From: Aeribacillus composti
Lineage (GTDB): Bacteria > Bacillota > Bacilli > Bacillales > Aeribacillaceae
NCBI RefSeq assembly: GCF_007827555.1
Contig: NZ_VISS01000029.1
Coordinates: 1 to 54,743 of the forward strand
Length of the DNA stretch: 54,743 nucleotides
Direction: 5' to 3'
A program made the translations under genes and the position numbers. Position 1 is the stretch's first letter; each line of letters starts with the position of its first letter. Positions 9,276 to 18,058 of this stretch are shown here, in pieces. The notes beneath the pieces were generated by a model, which had not been told where the DNA came from, searched no databases, and saw only the letters and a list, made by a program, of their open reading frames with translations.

Positions 9276-9782
9276 TTACATCGCATCTTTCAACGACACT
9301 TTCAGCGTGCGTCTTGCCCTGTGAAGCCTAGTTTTAACTGTTCCTTTCGAAAGCTTTAGCTGTTGAGCTAATTCCTGTTCTTTTAAATCATAATACAATT
9401 TCAATTCTAAAATTTCGCGGTATTTCGGTTTTAGTTTCCGAATTTCTTGAGAAATGGTCTCTTTCAGCCATTCATATTCTGCTGTTTGTTCCACATTGCC
9501 CCCTTGACTGATAGATAATTCATCAAGGGGGCACGGCGTTTTCTGTTCCTTCCGAAGAAAATCTATCGCAGTTCTCGCTGCTACTGTACCGAGCCAACCA
9601 GAGATTTTTTCCATATCCTCAATTTGTTCAGCCTTTTGATAAAATTTCAAAAATGTTTCCTGCAATACATCTTCTGCCAAATGTACATCTTTCGTTATGG
9701 AAAAAGCAATCCGGTACACTTTTTTATAAAACATACAATAGATGTCTTGAAAGCTCTCTTGAGCGGATATTATATCATCCAT
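9276..9782 (-). CDS. ECF-type RNA polymerase sigma factor
   Basis: A 168-aa sigma-70 family protein. Region 2 is at about residues 10-75 (DVHLAEDVLQETFLKFY is the -10 recognition part), and region 4 at about 110-160 (LKPKYREILELKLYYD, then the helix-turn-helix LAQQLKLSKGTVKTRLHRAR). It lies 17 bp downstream of the ABC permease gene, in the same direction, so it should be the last gene of that operon. No anti-sigma factor gene follows, which is unusual for an ECF factor; the upstream membrane protein could take that role, but this is conjecture. Confidence 0.85.
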   Translation of the reverse strand: MDDIISAQESFQDIYCMFYKKVYRIAFSITKDVHLAEDVLQETFLKFYQKAEQIEDMEKISGWLGTVAARTAIDFLRKEQKTPCPLDELSISQGGNVEQTAEYEWLKETISQEIRKLKPKYREILELKLYYDLKEQELAQQLKLSKGTVKTRLHRARRTLKVSLKDAM

Positions 9783-9799
9783 AATTCTCCAATCCTTTT

Positions 9800-11758
9800 T
9801 TATTTTTTTGCCTGTTTCTTGATCGATTCAGCTATTTCTGGATGAGCAAAGCTGCCAACCTCATAATTTCCATTTTTATAAACAATGAACATAATATTTT
9901 TTCCTGAAGTCGATTCTGTTTCATCTTGCAAGCATTGCTCAATCAACTGTTTATCTACAATTTTGACCGTTTGCGGATCTTGTTCAATTTCTTTCAGCAT
10001 ATTTTTATAATCCAAATCGTGATTGATGTTATTCTCCGTTATGAGTACATATTGGACATCATCAGCTGTCACTCTTGCGTTTTTAACCGTTCCGTTATTC
10101 TTCATCCACTCATCGAACTCTTTAAAGCTTTTTTTCCATGGAATGAATAATTGCTTATTATTTTTTAGAATGATTTCAATTTCTCCCCAGTCTTTTCTTT
10201 CATCGGTCATATCTTCATATGTAAGATTCGTGATGTCATTTTTTAATGCTTTTAATGCTTTTGCTAGTTGATCAGAATTATTGGCAATATCCACTTTTTC
10301 AACATAGTAGTTTGGATAGTTAGAATGAAATACTATTTGTTCAACATCTTGATCGTTTACGTCTAGAACTTCATAGGTTGCTTTTTTATATTCCTTCGAT
10401 TCATAAATCTCCTTCAAATATCGTTCGAACGATTTCCGATCAACTTCATATTGGCGGATCGATTTGCTTCCATTTTTTAAATAATAGACGATAAACAACG
10501 GTTCAGGTTCGGAAACATCTTTGGATCTATTTTCGGCAACGATTTCTGTATGCAGCTTTTGAATTGCTTCGATTATTTTCGGTTCCTTGTAAATGAATCT
10601 ATTAGTCATCTTGTCATCGAAGTACCAAAAGTTGCTGAAAAATACCGACTGTATTTCTGCAACTCTCGGAACCTTTTTCTCATATCCTCCCGCACCAGAA
10701 CCGGTCAAAATGAATACGAGTATCACTGCAATAAAATAAATAAACAATCCTTTTAATTTAGGCTTGATTCGCCACGTCTGCTGCAAGATCATTTCAGCTA
10801 TAAAGTAACCGATAAGTGCACCTACTACATATCCAGTACAAATCCATAATAAGCTTCCTCTATAGTCAATAATGCCAAAATACATTCCGCCGAGAAGCAT
10901 CGTACAAAAAGTGGCGCCATATTTAAAAACCGGTTTAAGCTTCCAGTAAATAACAGCTTGTGACACATATTCGACTGGCCGCCGTGTATACAGAAGCAAG
11001 GAAATACAGCAAAACAAGGCTGCTAGCAATAAATAAACGGCGATTTCCCACCAAGAGAAAGGCTGGAATTCGAGGGAAATCAGCCTCGTAAGCGGTGAAA
11101 AAAATTCGATCCAAAGATTATTATTCAAATAATAGCCGCTCGGAAATCCAAACAAAATGTATTGCAAATTGTACACTATAAGTTGATAAACCCCGAAAGG
11201 AAACAATAAAATAATCAATGTCAATATGGCTTGAATCGTGCTAATTCCTGTCAGCATGGCAGAGAAGGTGCCGATAGAAAACAATAATAGCGTATATGCT
11301 AAATAAGTACAAAACCATCTAACAAGGTTCAAATCACGAAAATAGCTCGACAAATCAAACACCTGTATAAAAACGGCCAATATTAGAGAAGTAATCATGA
11401 CAGGTACGATTAAAAACACAACACCCGTCAGCCAATGATGCCAAAAAAGCATTTTCCGATTAATCGGAAGACTATGAAGAAAATCGCTGGATTGCTTTAC
11501 ATGCAGGAACCGAAACAAAAAAATGGACATAAGCACAGGTATCACGATTAACATGAATAATTGAAGTTCTTGTGCAATGGAAAACAAACTTTCATATATG
11601 TTCTCTTCATTATAATTCTCTCTCCCGGAAAACAACACCGCAATTTCCATCGGTACTGATAGAATTAGACCGATCAAAAACGCTAGTCCTACCCACCCGA
11701 CAGAACGGAAATTTTGAATTAACAGCTCTTTTTTAAATAAGGATGTTTTCGATTGCAT
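9800..11758 (-). CDS. Large ABC transporter permease-type membrane protein
   Basis: A 652-aa protein. The N-terminal half (to about residue 360) has about ten to eleven hydrophobic segments. The C-terminal part (about 380-640) is a predominantly soluble, lysine- and glutamate-rich domain. The pattern matches permease partners of YtrB-type ABC ATPases and bacitracin/lantibiotic-type export systems. The start at 11758 overlaps the end of the ATPase gene by 26 bp and has GGGGG/AAAGG upstream. The operon is GntR, ATPase, permease, ECF sigma. Substrate unknown; cell-wall-antibiotic response is a guess from the YtrA-type regulator. Confidence 0.75.
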   Translation of the reverse strand: MQSKTSLFKKELLIQNFRSVGWVGLAFLIGLILSVPMEIAVLFSGRENYNEENIYESLFSIAQELQLFMLIVIPVLMSIFLFRFLHVKQSSDFLHSLPINRKMLFWHHWLTGVVFLIVPVMITSLILAVFIQVFDLSSYFRDLNLVRWFCTYLAYTLLLFSIGTFSAMLTGISTIQAILTLIILLFPFGVYQLIVYNLQYILFGFPSGYYLNNNLWIEFFSPLTRLISLEFQPFSWWEIAVYLLLAALFCCISLLLYTRRPVEYVSQAVIYWKLKPVFKYGATFCTMLLGGMYFGIIDYRGSLLWICTGYVVGALIGYFIAEMILQQTWRIKPKLKGLFIYFIAVILVFILTGSGAGGYEKKVPRVAEIQSVFFSNFWYFDDKMTNRFIYKEPKIIEAIQKLHTEIVAENRSKDVSEPEPLFIVYYLKNGSKSIRQYEVDRKSFERYLKEIYESKEYKKATYEVLDVNDQDVEQIVFHSNYPNYYVEKVDIANNSDQLAKALKALKNDITNLTYEDMTDERKDWGEIEIILKNNKQLFIPWKKSFKEFDEWMKNNGTVKNARVTADDVQYVLITENNINHDLDYKNMLKEIEQDPQTVKIVDKQLIEQCLQDETESTSGKNIMFIVYKNGNYEVGSFAHPEIAESIKKQAKK

Positions 11759-12632
11759 ATCCTTTTTCCCCCATTTCATAAATAAAAATTTCCTCCAATG
11801 TAAGCGGGAGCAAATCGAATAAAAGAGGCTTAAAGCTTTTTATATAGCTGGAAAATTCATCAGCATTTCCTTTTACAATGAATAAATGCACGCTGCCTCT
11901 TTGTTCCTGATAGACAATTTGAAGCTGCTGCAGCATTTCCGAAGGAACGCTTCCTTGAAAGGCAATTTGCACTTTGTGTATATTCGACTTTAGGTCATCC
12001 AAATTCCGTTTTATTAGCAGTTCACCTTTATGCAAAATGCCGATATGGTCGCTTATATCCTCTACTTCCTGCAAGTTGTGGGAAGAGACGATCACAGTCA
12101 TTTCTCTCGCTGCCACATCTTGGATGATTATATTTTTCATTTTTTTCCTCATGACCGGATCTAAACCGTCAAACGGCTCGTCTAAAATGAGCAGTTCAGG
12201 CATTGCGGAAAAAGCGAGCCAAAATGCCACTTGACGCTGAACTCCTTTTGACAGGCGATAAATTTTTTGCTTAAGATCTAGATCAAATACATCCTGCAAT
12301 GTTTGAAATCGTTCTCTGCTGAAGGATGGATATATGTTTTCATAAAAATTCGCCATCTGTTTGATCGTATAATGAGGGAAAAAATAAGGAATATCTGTAA
12401 GGAATATGAATCTTTGCTTAATGTCTTCATTTTCAAATACAGGTTTTTTATCAATTAAAATGTCTCCCCTATCTTGTTTATACAAACCTGCGATCAGCTT
12501 CAACAACGTCGTTTTTCCAGCGCCGTTTGAACCTAGAAGCCCGAAGATGGATCCTTTTTCAATTTGTAAATCGATGTTAGATAACACAGTCGCATTTTGA
12601 AATGATTTATATACCTTTTTGACTTCAATCAT
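11733..12632 (-). CDS. ABC transporter ATP-binding protein (YtrB-like)
   Basis: A 299-aa ABC ATPase. Walker A LLGSNGAGKTTLLK (about residues 33-46), an altered signature YRLSKGVQRQVAF in place of LSGGQ, Walker B LLILDEPFDGLDP and H-loop SSHNLQEVED. The start at 12632 (MIEVKK) has GGGGGAAAAAGAG upstream and overlaps the GntR gene stop by 8 bp. It energises the membrane protein encoded next. The C-terminal about 90 residues form the regulatory extension typical of YtrB/YxlF-type ATPases. The signature is degenerate (SKGV for SGGQ), which is common in this subgroup. Confidence 0.85.
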   Translation of the reverse strand: MIEVKKVYKSFQNATVLSNIDLQIEKGSIFGLLGSNGAGKTTLLKLIAGLYKQDRGDILIDKKPVFENEDIKQRFIFLTDIPYFFPHYTIKQMANFYENIYPSFSRERFQTLQDVFDLDLKQKIYRLSKGVQRQVAFWLAFSAMPELLILDEPFDGLDPVMRKKMKNIIIQDVAAREMTVIVSSHNLQEVEDISDHIGILHKGELLIKRNLDDLKSNIHKVQIAFQGSVPSEMLQQLQIVYQEQRGSVHLFIVKGNADEFSSYIKSFKPLLFDLLPLTLEEIFIYEMGEKGYAIENILI

Positions 12633-13014
12633 CTCTTTTTCCCCCTTGATGATCTTTGATAATTTCCTCCATGATCTGCAGGAGCTCATCAGATTGCATC
12701 CCTAAAAATAATGCTTGTTGTGCTAATTTTTGCAAATTTTCTTTAACCATTTTCAGCTCTTCCTGATTAGATGCCTCAATCTTCTCCGAAACAAAATTTC
12801 CTTTTCCCTGAATCGAGTAAATATATCCGATCCTCTCCAGCTCACGGTAAGCTTTTTGAATTGTATTTGGATTCACCGTCAATTGCTGCGCAAGCACTCT
12901 GACGGAGGGAAGTTGTTCTCCCCCTTTCAGCACTCCGCTTACAATCATCTCTTTTATTTGATCGACAAGCTGTTCATAGATCGGTTTTCGGCTTCGAAAA
13001 TCTATATCAAGCAT
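12625..13014 (-). CDS. GntR family regulator, YtrA subfamily
   Basis: A 129-aa transcriptional regulator. The N-terminal winged helix (PIYEQLVDQIKEMI ... LPSVRVLAQQL ... NPNTIQKAYRELE) is characteristic of GntR proteins. The short C-terminal helical region of about 50 residues, without a large effector domain, places it in the YtrA subfamily, whose members repress their own ABC transporter operon. It is the first gene of the operon with the ATPase, permease and ECF sigma genes. A good inverted repeat lies upstream, listed separately. Confidence 0.88.
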   Translation of the reverse strand: MLDIDFRSRKPIYEQLVDQIKEMIVSGVLKGGEQLPSVRVLAQQLTVNPNTIQKAYRELERIGYIYSIQGKGNFVSEKIEASNQEELKMVKENLQKLAQQALFLGMQSDELLQIMEEIIKDHQGGKRDD

Positions 13015-13031
13015 TTTCCCGCAGCCCCCAC

Positions 13032-13067
13032 ATCTGTATTAACTGTATTATAATTCTTAATACAGAT
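13032..13067. promoter_or_regulatory. Probable operator of the YtrA-type regulator
   Basis: ATCTGTATTAA (13032-13042) and TTAATACAGAT (13057-13067) form a perfect 11-bp inverted repeat 18 bp upstream of the regulator gene. A third TGTATTA copy lies inside. YtrA-type regulators bind such palindromes to autoregulate; the assignment is inferred. Confidence 0.6.
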
Positions 13068-13127
13068 AAATCATACTTTATTATGAAAAAAATGACAATA
13101 CTTTCTGGAAAAATTTTTTTGCGTCAA

Positions 13128-13152
13128 AAAAGCACAGCTTTTTACGCTGTGA
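13128..13152 (-). terminator. Terminator-like hairpin
   Basis: CACAGC and GCTGTG (13133-13138 and 13146-13151) form the stem; on the minus strand it is followed by CTTTTTT. No intact gene lies upstream on that strand, only the broken frame at 13227-13607. Confidence 0.5.
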
Positions 13153-13674
13153 AAGACTGTTGTCCTTTTTCAAAGTTTGATTTATATGATTGTGCTATTT
13201 AAAACAGTGAGTACATCTCTTCTAAACTATTTTCTGTCTGTTTGTAACTGGCAGATGTTCAAAACTTTTATTTGTTCGCCAACCAATGGACAGACGATGA
13301 GAAGCACCGCCATCAACCGAAAAATTGGATTATAGTTTTCAAGCTTTTCCCAGGAAATTTTTGCTTTTGAAACGAACTGTAAGATAATGATGAACTGAGT
13401 TTTCCGCATCTGCTATTTTTTAAACGATTCTTCCTGCCGATTTTCAAATGTTGGAACAAACGATAAGTACATCTTTTCCAAACTGTACCGACATTCCCAG
13501 AATGTTTCTTGTCCATTTTCGTCCATCCAGCCTGCTTCCCGATTGATTAAAGTGCACCAGAAAAGGAGTTTACTATATAAAAAAACAAATAGTAGGAGAT
13601 TCAGCATGTATTTATCCTTGTTGCTCTCAAATGAGGCTTCAACAATGTGAAACCCGAAAAAAACATATTAAGAT

Positions 13675-13717
13675 TAGTAGCACAGACCACGACCAATGTC
13701 TGCGCTGCTATTTTTTT
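13675..13717 (+). terminator. Terminator with strong T-run
   Basis: TAGTAGCACAGAC (13675-13687) pairs with GTCTGCGCTGCTA (13698-13710) with one mismatch and one wobble, followed by seven T. It sits downstream of a 14-codon open frame (13606-13650) with an AGGAG ribosome binding site. Confidence 0.65.
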
Positions 13718-13828
13718 AGTAGAAGTGGAGAAAAGGTCGTGACAGCCTAAAGAACGATAGGTTCGCATTGAAATAACTGGCCTACTTCACGGATCTTATA
13801 AGATCAGGTTTAATATGTTGAATCCATG

Positions 13829-14074
13829 AGATCGTGGATAAGAAAAGGGAATCGTTAACGCCAACGACGCATTGGAAACAATCATTTTGTAGAATATTAC
13901 GACAAATTAAAACCGCAACCTTATAACAAATGTCATAAAGTTGCGTCCATCGCTTTTGTGAATAAGTTATTGAAGTGTCTCTTCCATCTTAATACACACA
14001 TTTTAACGTACAATTACGAAATCGCATCAGCAACTTCGCAATTGTTCAGGAAAAATATAACATATTTGATCTAG
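13829..14074 (+). pseudogene. C-terminal fragment of an IS110-family transposase
   Basis: An open frame of 65 codons (13880-14074) reads like the end of an IS110/IS116-type transposase: NNHFVEYYDKL, then YNKCHKVASIAFVNKLLKCLF, matching the usual FxxYYxKL...HKVAxxAxxxKLL pattern. In the same frame upstream, KGNR is followed by an in-frame TAA and then RRIGNN, resembling the KKGNRxLRRAL region with a deletion. No N-terminal DEDD catalytic domain is present, so this is a dead remnant. Confidence 0.65.
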
Positions 14075-14115
14075 TGAAAAAAACAAAAATCGTTAGATCT
14101 ATTAGGCATGCGTAA

Positions 14116-14157
14116 ATTTATTTAGGAGGAAGGGGTACCACTGCCTCCTAAATAAAT
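14116..14157. repeat. Perfect 14-bp inverted repeat
   Basis: ATTTATTTAGGAGG (14116-14129) and CCTCCTAAATAAAT (14144-14157) with a 14-nt loop. It has no T-run and no gene next to it, so a transposon end or RNA hairpin is as likely as a terminator. Confidence 0.6.
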
Positions 14158-14203
14158 CCACTGAAACAAATAGTTACGAAAAATTCTTGACTAATTGTAA
14201 GAA

Positions 14204-14455
14204 GGGGCTCTCCGTTGAGTTCCTAAAATGAAGGATTTTGGAGAAATACTGCTGTGAAGGACAAAAATAATCGAATAAAATTTGTAAATGGCCTTCATAG
14301 AGGCAATGAGGTCCAACAAGAAGCGATTGTATATGCTGAATGTCTGTCATAAAACTTTTGAAGAACCGAATATAAGAAAAGTCCTTCATAAGACTTCTGA
14401 AGGATATAAACAAGATTGGAAAAATGGCCTGTCCGATAAGTTCCTAAAATGAAGG
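14204..14455. repeat. Imperfect 30-bp direct repeat pair
   Basis: The blocks at 14205-14234 and 14426-14455 agree at 25 of 30 positions and end in the identical GTTCCTAAAATGAAGG. The region between has no recognisable gene. Likely remains of insertion-sequence ends. Confidence 0.55.
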
Positions 14456-14496
14456 GGCTTCAAAAAGTCAGTTAACTCTGACTTTTTGGGCTGCCC
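14456..14496. repeat. Hairpin resembling an insertion-sequence end
   Basis: CAAAAAGTCA (14461-14470) pairs perfectly with TGACTTTTTG (14479-14488), framed by GGGGC and GCCCC. The GC-rich rim recalls the ends of the MITE-like elements at 31.9 and 51.5 kb but the interior is different. Confidence 0.5.
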
Positions 14497-14532
14497 CCCT
14501 GGAGGAAACGGCTCAGCTCTCTTTTTCTAGTT

Positions 14533-16311
14533 TTACTTCGCGATTTGATCTTTTATTGGTTCCGCTTTAAGCAGCATTTCATTTTTCTTAACATCATACA
14601 AACCAAATGGAATAAGACGAAGACCGGGCAAGAAATCACAAGTTAAAAACAATAGCGTATATAAAATGTCATGGAATGGGAATCCTCTTTGCTGCACGGC
14701 TGCTAACAGCTCATCATGATATCGAACAGCTTGATCAAATGATGAATCGTCCGTCATCATGCCGGTAAATGGAAGAGGTATTTCAACCACAATGTCCTCG
14801 CCATCAACAATGACGATTCCTCCTCCTAGTTCATGCACTCTTTTAGCCGCCTGGGCCATCGCTTTTGGATTTCTTCCGATCACAAGCAATTCTGTTGTAG
14901 TATTGTAAGTTGACGCCATCCCATCTAGATGAACGGCAAATCGTTCTAATATCGCTTTCGACACCCACTTTCCGTTCCGGTCAATTAACGATGCATACAA
15001 TAAGCCTTCTTCACCGGAAATATCTGCGAATCCCTCTGCTTCTGGAAGCTTAACATCTTTTCGCTGCGTAATGACATTGCTTTTAAAATAAGCGACCGGA
15101 ACAGTTTGTTCAGTACTTGAATATGGGTAACGGTACAAGTTTAAATCGTCCAAAAGTTGCTTCGAAAACGCAAATGGCTCCCGGACAACATATTGATTCC
15201 AATTTAGTTTTGGTGTCGACACAAGCAAATTTCCTTGCTCGGCTACGACTTCACCTCTTGAAATGACGATATCCGGCCGAAAATATTTCAAATCTGGAAG
15301 AAGTAAAATGTCTGCCAATTTTCCTGGAGCAATCCCGCCGATATAATCATCTAATCGCAAATAAACGGCTGCATTGATCGTAGCCATTTGCAACGCGTTT
15401 ATGACCGGCACTCCTAATTCTACAGCTCTTCTGATCAATCCATCGACAAAGCCTTCTTTTTCGATAAACCCAGGGTGCGGACCGTCGGTTGTCATCGTAA
15501 TTCGATGTGTACTGACTTTCCCTTCTGTAATCATTTTTATAACTTCAGGGAAATCAGGGCGAAGCGAGCTGTTGCGTAAAGTCGTCCACATTCCCAACCG
15601 CAGCCTGTCCAGCGCCTCTTTTGCCGTTATTGCTTCATGACAAGCGCTGACTCCGCTCGCAGCAATGGAAATCAATTTTTCATATGAACAGCCCGCTGTA
15701 TGACCGTCCACGACTTTCCCTTTCTGTTTTGCCACTTCAATTGTATCAAGCAAAAAGGAATCAGCCTGATACAAAAGCGGCCATCTTGTGACCTCCGCTG
15801 TTCCGACAACTTCTTCTAATTCTAAAAGCTCTTGGACATCCTTTTGATTAAACCATTCCCTTTCTCCTTTGAAATTCGCTTGCGAGACAAGCCGGACAAG
15901 CCAAAGAAAATTGCCCGGAAGGTCTTTCAAGTCTTTGACCATTTTTTTAAATCCAGCAGCTCCCATATGCAAATAAAAAAACAAATTGTCATTTACCGTT
16001 GTCGTTGTTCCAAGGGGAAGAACTTTCCTAGTCATACTAACAGGATTGTAGATGACCCACGGATGTGCATGCGGTTCAATAAAACCTGGTGAAACATACA
16101 TCCCTTCTGCATCAATAATTTTTGTATGTTCATCGGAAAGGACATCCCGTTCGCCGACATATGCAATGGAGTCTTGATAAACAGCGACATTTTGCTTCAA
16201 CAATTCTCCTGAATAGACGTTGATCACCGTACCATTTTTGATAATTAAATCTGCGGGCCTCCGTCCTTGAGCCACTTCAATTAATTCCGATCTTGACGCT
16301 TTTTGTCTCAA
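14533..16311 (-). CDS. Adenine deaminase-like amidohydrolase (YerA type)
   Basis: A 592-aa metal-dependent hydrolase of the adenine deaminase family, which converts adenine to hypoxanthine. Motifs: VSPGFIEPHAHPW (metal-binding HxH), DGHTAGCS, a conserved ACHEA segment, TTDGPHP and LADILLLPD, plus the C-terminal Ade domain containing GGGIVIVDG. It resembles Bacillus YerA more than classical Ade, so the exact substrate is uncertain. The start is taken as TTG at 16311 because AGGAG lies 8 nt upstream, giving the usual family length; the longer frame to 16419 runs into a terminator hairpin. Confidence 0.75.
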   Translation of the reverse strand: MRQKASRSELIEVAQGRRPADLIIKNGTVINVYSGELLKQNVAVYQDSIAYVGERDVLSDEHTKIIDAEGMYVSPGFIEPHAHPWVIYNPVSMTRKVLPLGTTTTVNDNLFFYLHMGAAGFKKMVKDLKDLPGNFLWLVRLVSQANFKGEREWFNQKDVQELLELEEVVGTAEVTRWPLLYQADSFLLDTIEVAKQKGKVVDGHTAGCSYEKLISIAASGVSACHEAITAKEALDRLRLGMWTTLRNSSLRPDFPEVIKMITEGKVSTHRITMTTDGPHPGFIEKEGFVDGLIRRAVELGVPVINALQMATINAAVYLRLDDYIGGIAPGKLADILLLPDLKYFRPDIVISRGEVVAEQGNLLVSTPKLNWNQYVVREPFAFSKQLLDDLNLYRYPYSSTEQTVPVAYFKSNVITQRKDVKLPEAEGFADISGEEGLLYASLIDRNGKWVSKAILERFAVHLDGMASTYNTTTELLVIGRNPKAMAQAAKRVHELGGGIVIVDGEDIVVEIPLPFTGMMTDDSSFDQAVRYHDELLAAVQQRGFPFHDILYTLLFLTCDFLPGLRLIPFGLYDVKKNEMLLKAEPIKDQIAK

Positions 16312-16407
16312 CAGTTTCACTCCTACTCTTTTAAAAAATGTTATGAAGAAGCCGTAGGTCATCAATCGGATGTCAAATTTTTCAGAAGGTTGATTAACTT
16401 TATGATG

Positions 16408-16446
16408 AAGGAAGATCAAACATGTGTCTACCGTTTGATCTTCCTT
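16408..16446 (-). terminator. Terminator at the end of the aromatic operon C
   Basis: AAGGAAGATCAAAC (16408-16421) and GTTTGATCTTCCTT (16433-16446) form a perfect 14-bp stem immediately after the acyl-CoA ligase stop. The following minus-strand sequence is only weakly T-rich. Confidence 0.65.
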
Positions 16447-16454
16447 GCATGAAA

Positions 16455-18023
16455 TTATCGCAATTCTGTTTGCAAATCTTCTTTTAATTTTTGCTGAAGT
16501 TCTACTTTTTTAATTTTTCCGCTCGGCGTCATTGGCAGCTCATCGACAAAAACAACTTTATCCGGTATTTTGTAGTCAGCAATTTTTCCTTTTAAATAAT
16601 TTTTCATCGATTCTTCCGTTTCCAAAGCTCCGTCTTTTAATTTTACCGCCGCACATGAAATCTCTCCTAAAACAGTGTCAGGCAGCCCGATAATGGCTAC
16701 TTCTACTACATTCGGATGTTTATAAAGAATTTCTTCAACTTCTCGAGGATAAATGTTGTAGCCGCCGCGGATGATCATTTCCTTCTTCCGTCCAACGATG
16801 CGGACATAACCTTGTTCATCAAGCGTCACTAAGTCACCTGTATAAAGCCAGCCATCTTGATCAATGGCTTCTTTCGTTTTTTCAGGCATGTTAAAGTAGC
16901 CTTTCATGACATTTAACCCGCGCACAGCAAGTTCGCCAATTTCTCCAGTCGGTACAGTTTGGCGATTCACATCAACAACTTTAATTTCAACTCCTGGAAT
17001 CGTTCTGCCAACCGTTTCTGAACGAATGATGTCACTGTCTGTAAAGCTTGTAATTGTCACAACTGGAGATGTTTCCGTTTGACCATAGGAAATAGTTATA
17101 TTGCATCCCATCTCATTTCTAATTTTTTTCACGACTTCGACAGGGCATGGTGCTGCCGCAATAATACCTGTTCTTAACGAAGATAAGTCATAGGATTTGA
17201 ATTGAGGGTGATTTAATTCCAATATAAACATTGTCGGAACTCCATGGTGTATCGTAATCTTTTCTTGTTCAATCATTTTTAATACAGCTTCCGCTTTAAA
17301 TTGCTCCATAAACACCATTTTGGCACAGGCAGTCACAGCTGCCAGTATGCTTGGAACCATGCCAAACACGTGAAAGACAGGAACGACCACTAAAAATACG
17401 TCATTTTCGTCGCATTGAAGCGCCTCCACTGTACATGCGGCATTATGGACAAAATTTAAATGCGTGAGCATGGCACCTTTCGGAAGTCCTGTTGTTCCTG
17501 AAGTATATAAAATGGAAAACACATCTTCCTTCGGATCGATGGACACTTCCGGCGGCAGCTTCGACTGTCCTATTTTCAGCAAATCTTCAAAGGAATGGTG
17601 ACCATCTTCTTGAAACCGCACCGTAAACACCATTTCTAAAGCGTTTTCATTACTTTCCATTAAAGATTTTACCGTATGGAAATGGCCATGCTCTTCTACC
17701 ACAAAAATTGCTTTTGCACCAGAATTGGCCACTATATAAGACAATTCTTCAACACGATATCGCGTATTGCATGGAACTAATATGGCGCCTATTTTTGCAA
17801 TTGCAAAATATATGGCAAGAAACTCATGCCAGTTCGGCAGGCATGCAATGATGCGGTCTCCTTTCCCTATACCGAGCTGGTGGAAAGCGGAGGCGATGGA
17901 ATCGGACATTTGTTTGATATCTTTGTAAGTTAAACGTTTATAGCCATCGTAAATGAATTCTTTATCAGGATAGCGCTTATATGCTTTTTCAAACACATCA
18001 TGAATGGATACGTTAAGATCCAC
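16455..18023 (-). CDS. Acyl-CoA ligase, long-chain fatty acid/aryl-CoA synthetase family
   Basis: A 522-aa ANL-superfamily enzyme that adenylates a carboxylic acid and forms its CoA thioester. Motifs: P-loop YTSGTTGLPKGAML, GQTETSP (A5), the YTGDL hinge region, GRKKEMIIRGGYNIYP and the catalytic C-terminal lysine in TPSGKIKK. GTG at 18023 is preferred as start because the upstream ATG overlaps the AATGGAGGTGA ribosome binding site. It is the last gene of the Paa-like operon, so an aromatic or medium-chain acid released by the pathway is a plausible substrate; specificity cannot be read. Confidence 0.85.
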   Translation of the reverse strand: MDLNVSIHDVFEKAYKRYPDKEFIYDGYKRLTYKDIKQMSDSIASAFHQLGIGKGDRIIACLPNWHEFLAIYFAIAKIGAILVPCNTRYRVEELSYIVANSGAKAIFVVEEHGHFHTVKSLMESNENALEMVFTVRFQEDGHHSFEDLLKIGQSKLPPEVSIDPKEDVFSILYTSGTTGLPKGAMLTHLNFVHNAACTVEALQCDENDVFLVVVPVFHVFGMVPSILAAVTACAKMVFMEQFKAEAVLKMIEQEKITIHHGVPTMFILELNHPQFKSYDLSSLRTGIIAAAPCPVEVVKKIRNEMGCNITISYGQTETSPVVTITSFTDSDIIRSETVGRTIPGVEIKVVDVNRQTVPTGEIGELAVRGLNVMKGYFNMPEKTKEAIDQDGWLYTGDLVTLDEQGYVRIVGRKKEMIIRGGYNIYPREVEEILYKHPNVVEVAIIGLPDTVLGEISCAAVKLKDGALETEESMKNYLKGKIADYKIPDKVVFVDELPMTPSGKIKKVELQQKLKEDLQTELR

Positions 18024-18058
18024 GCTACTCACCTCCATTACATTTTTTCAATGTTCAT

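Larger units (their letters stand above)
13081..14532. other. 1.45-kb stretch without an intact gene; decayed mobile and coding remnants
   Basis: Contents listed separately: two terminator-like hairpins, an IS110-type transposase fragment, a 14-bp perfect inverted repeat, a 30-bp direct repeat and a terminal-repeat-like hairpin. The minus strand at 13227-13607 holds one long frame broken by an in-frame stop (encoding, for example, ETFWECRYSLEKMY and then a hydrophobic stretch) with a terminator beyond it, so a small gene may have decayed there. A 14-codon plus-strand frame with AGGAG upstream starts at 13606. Confidence 0.6.

Noticed and set aside
16312-16454. Purine riboswitch before the adenine deaminase-like gene
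   Set aside because: The conserved purine-aptamer loops are absent; the visible hairpin belongs to the preceding operon as terminator.
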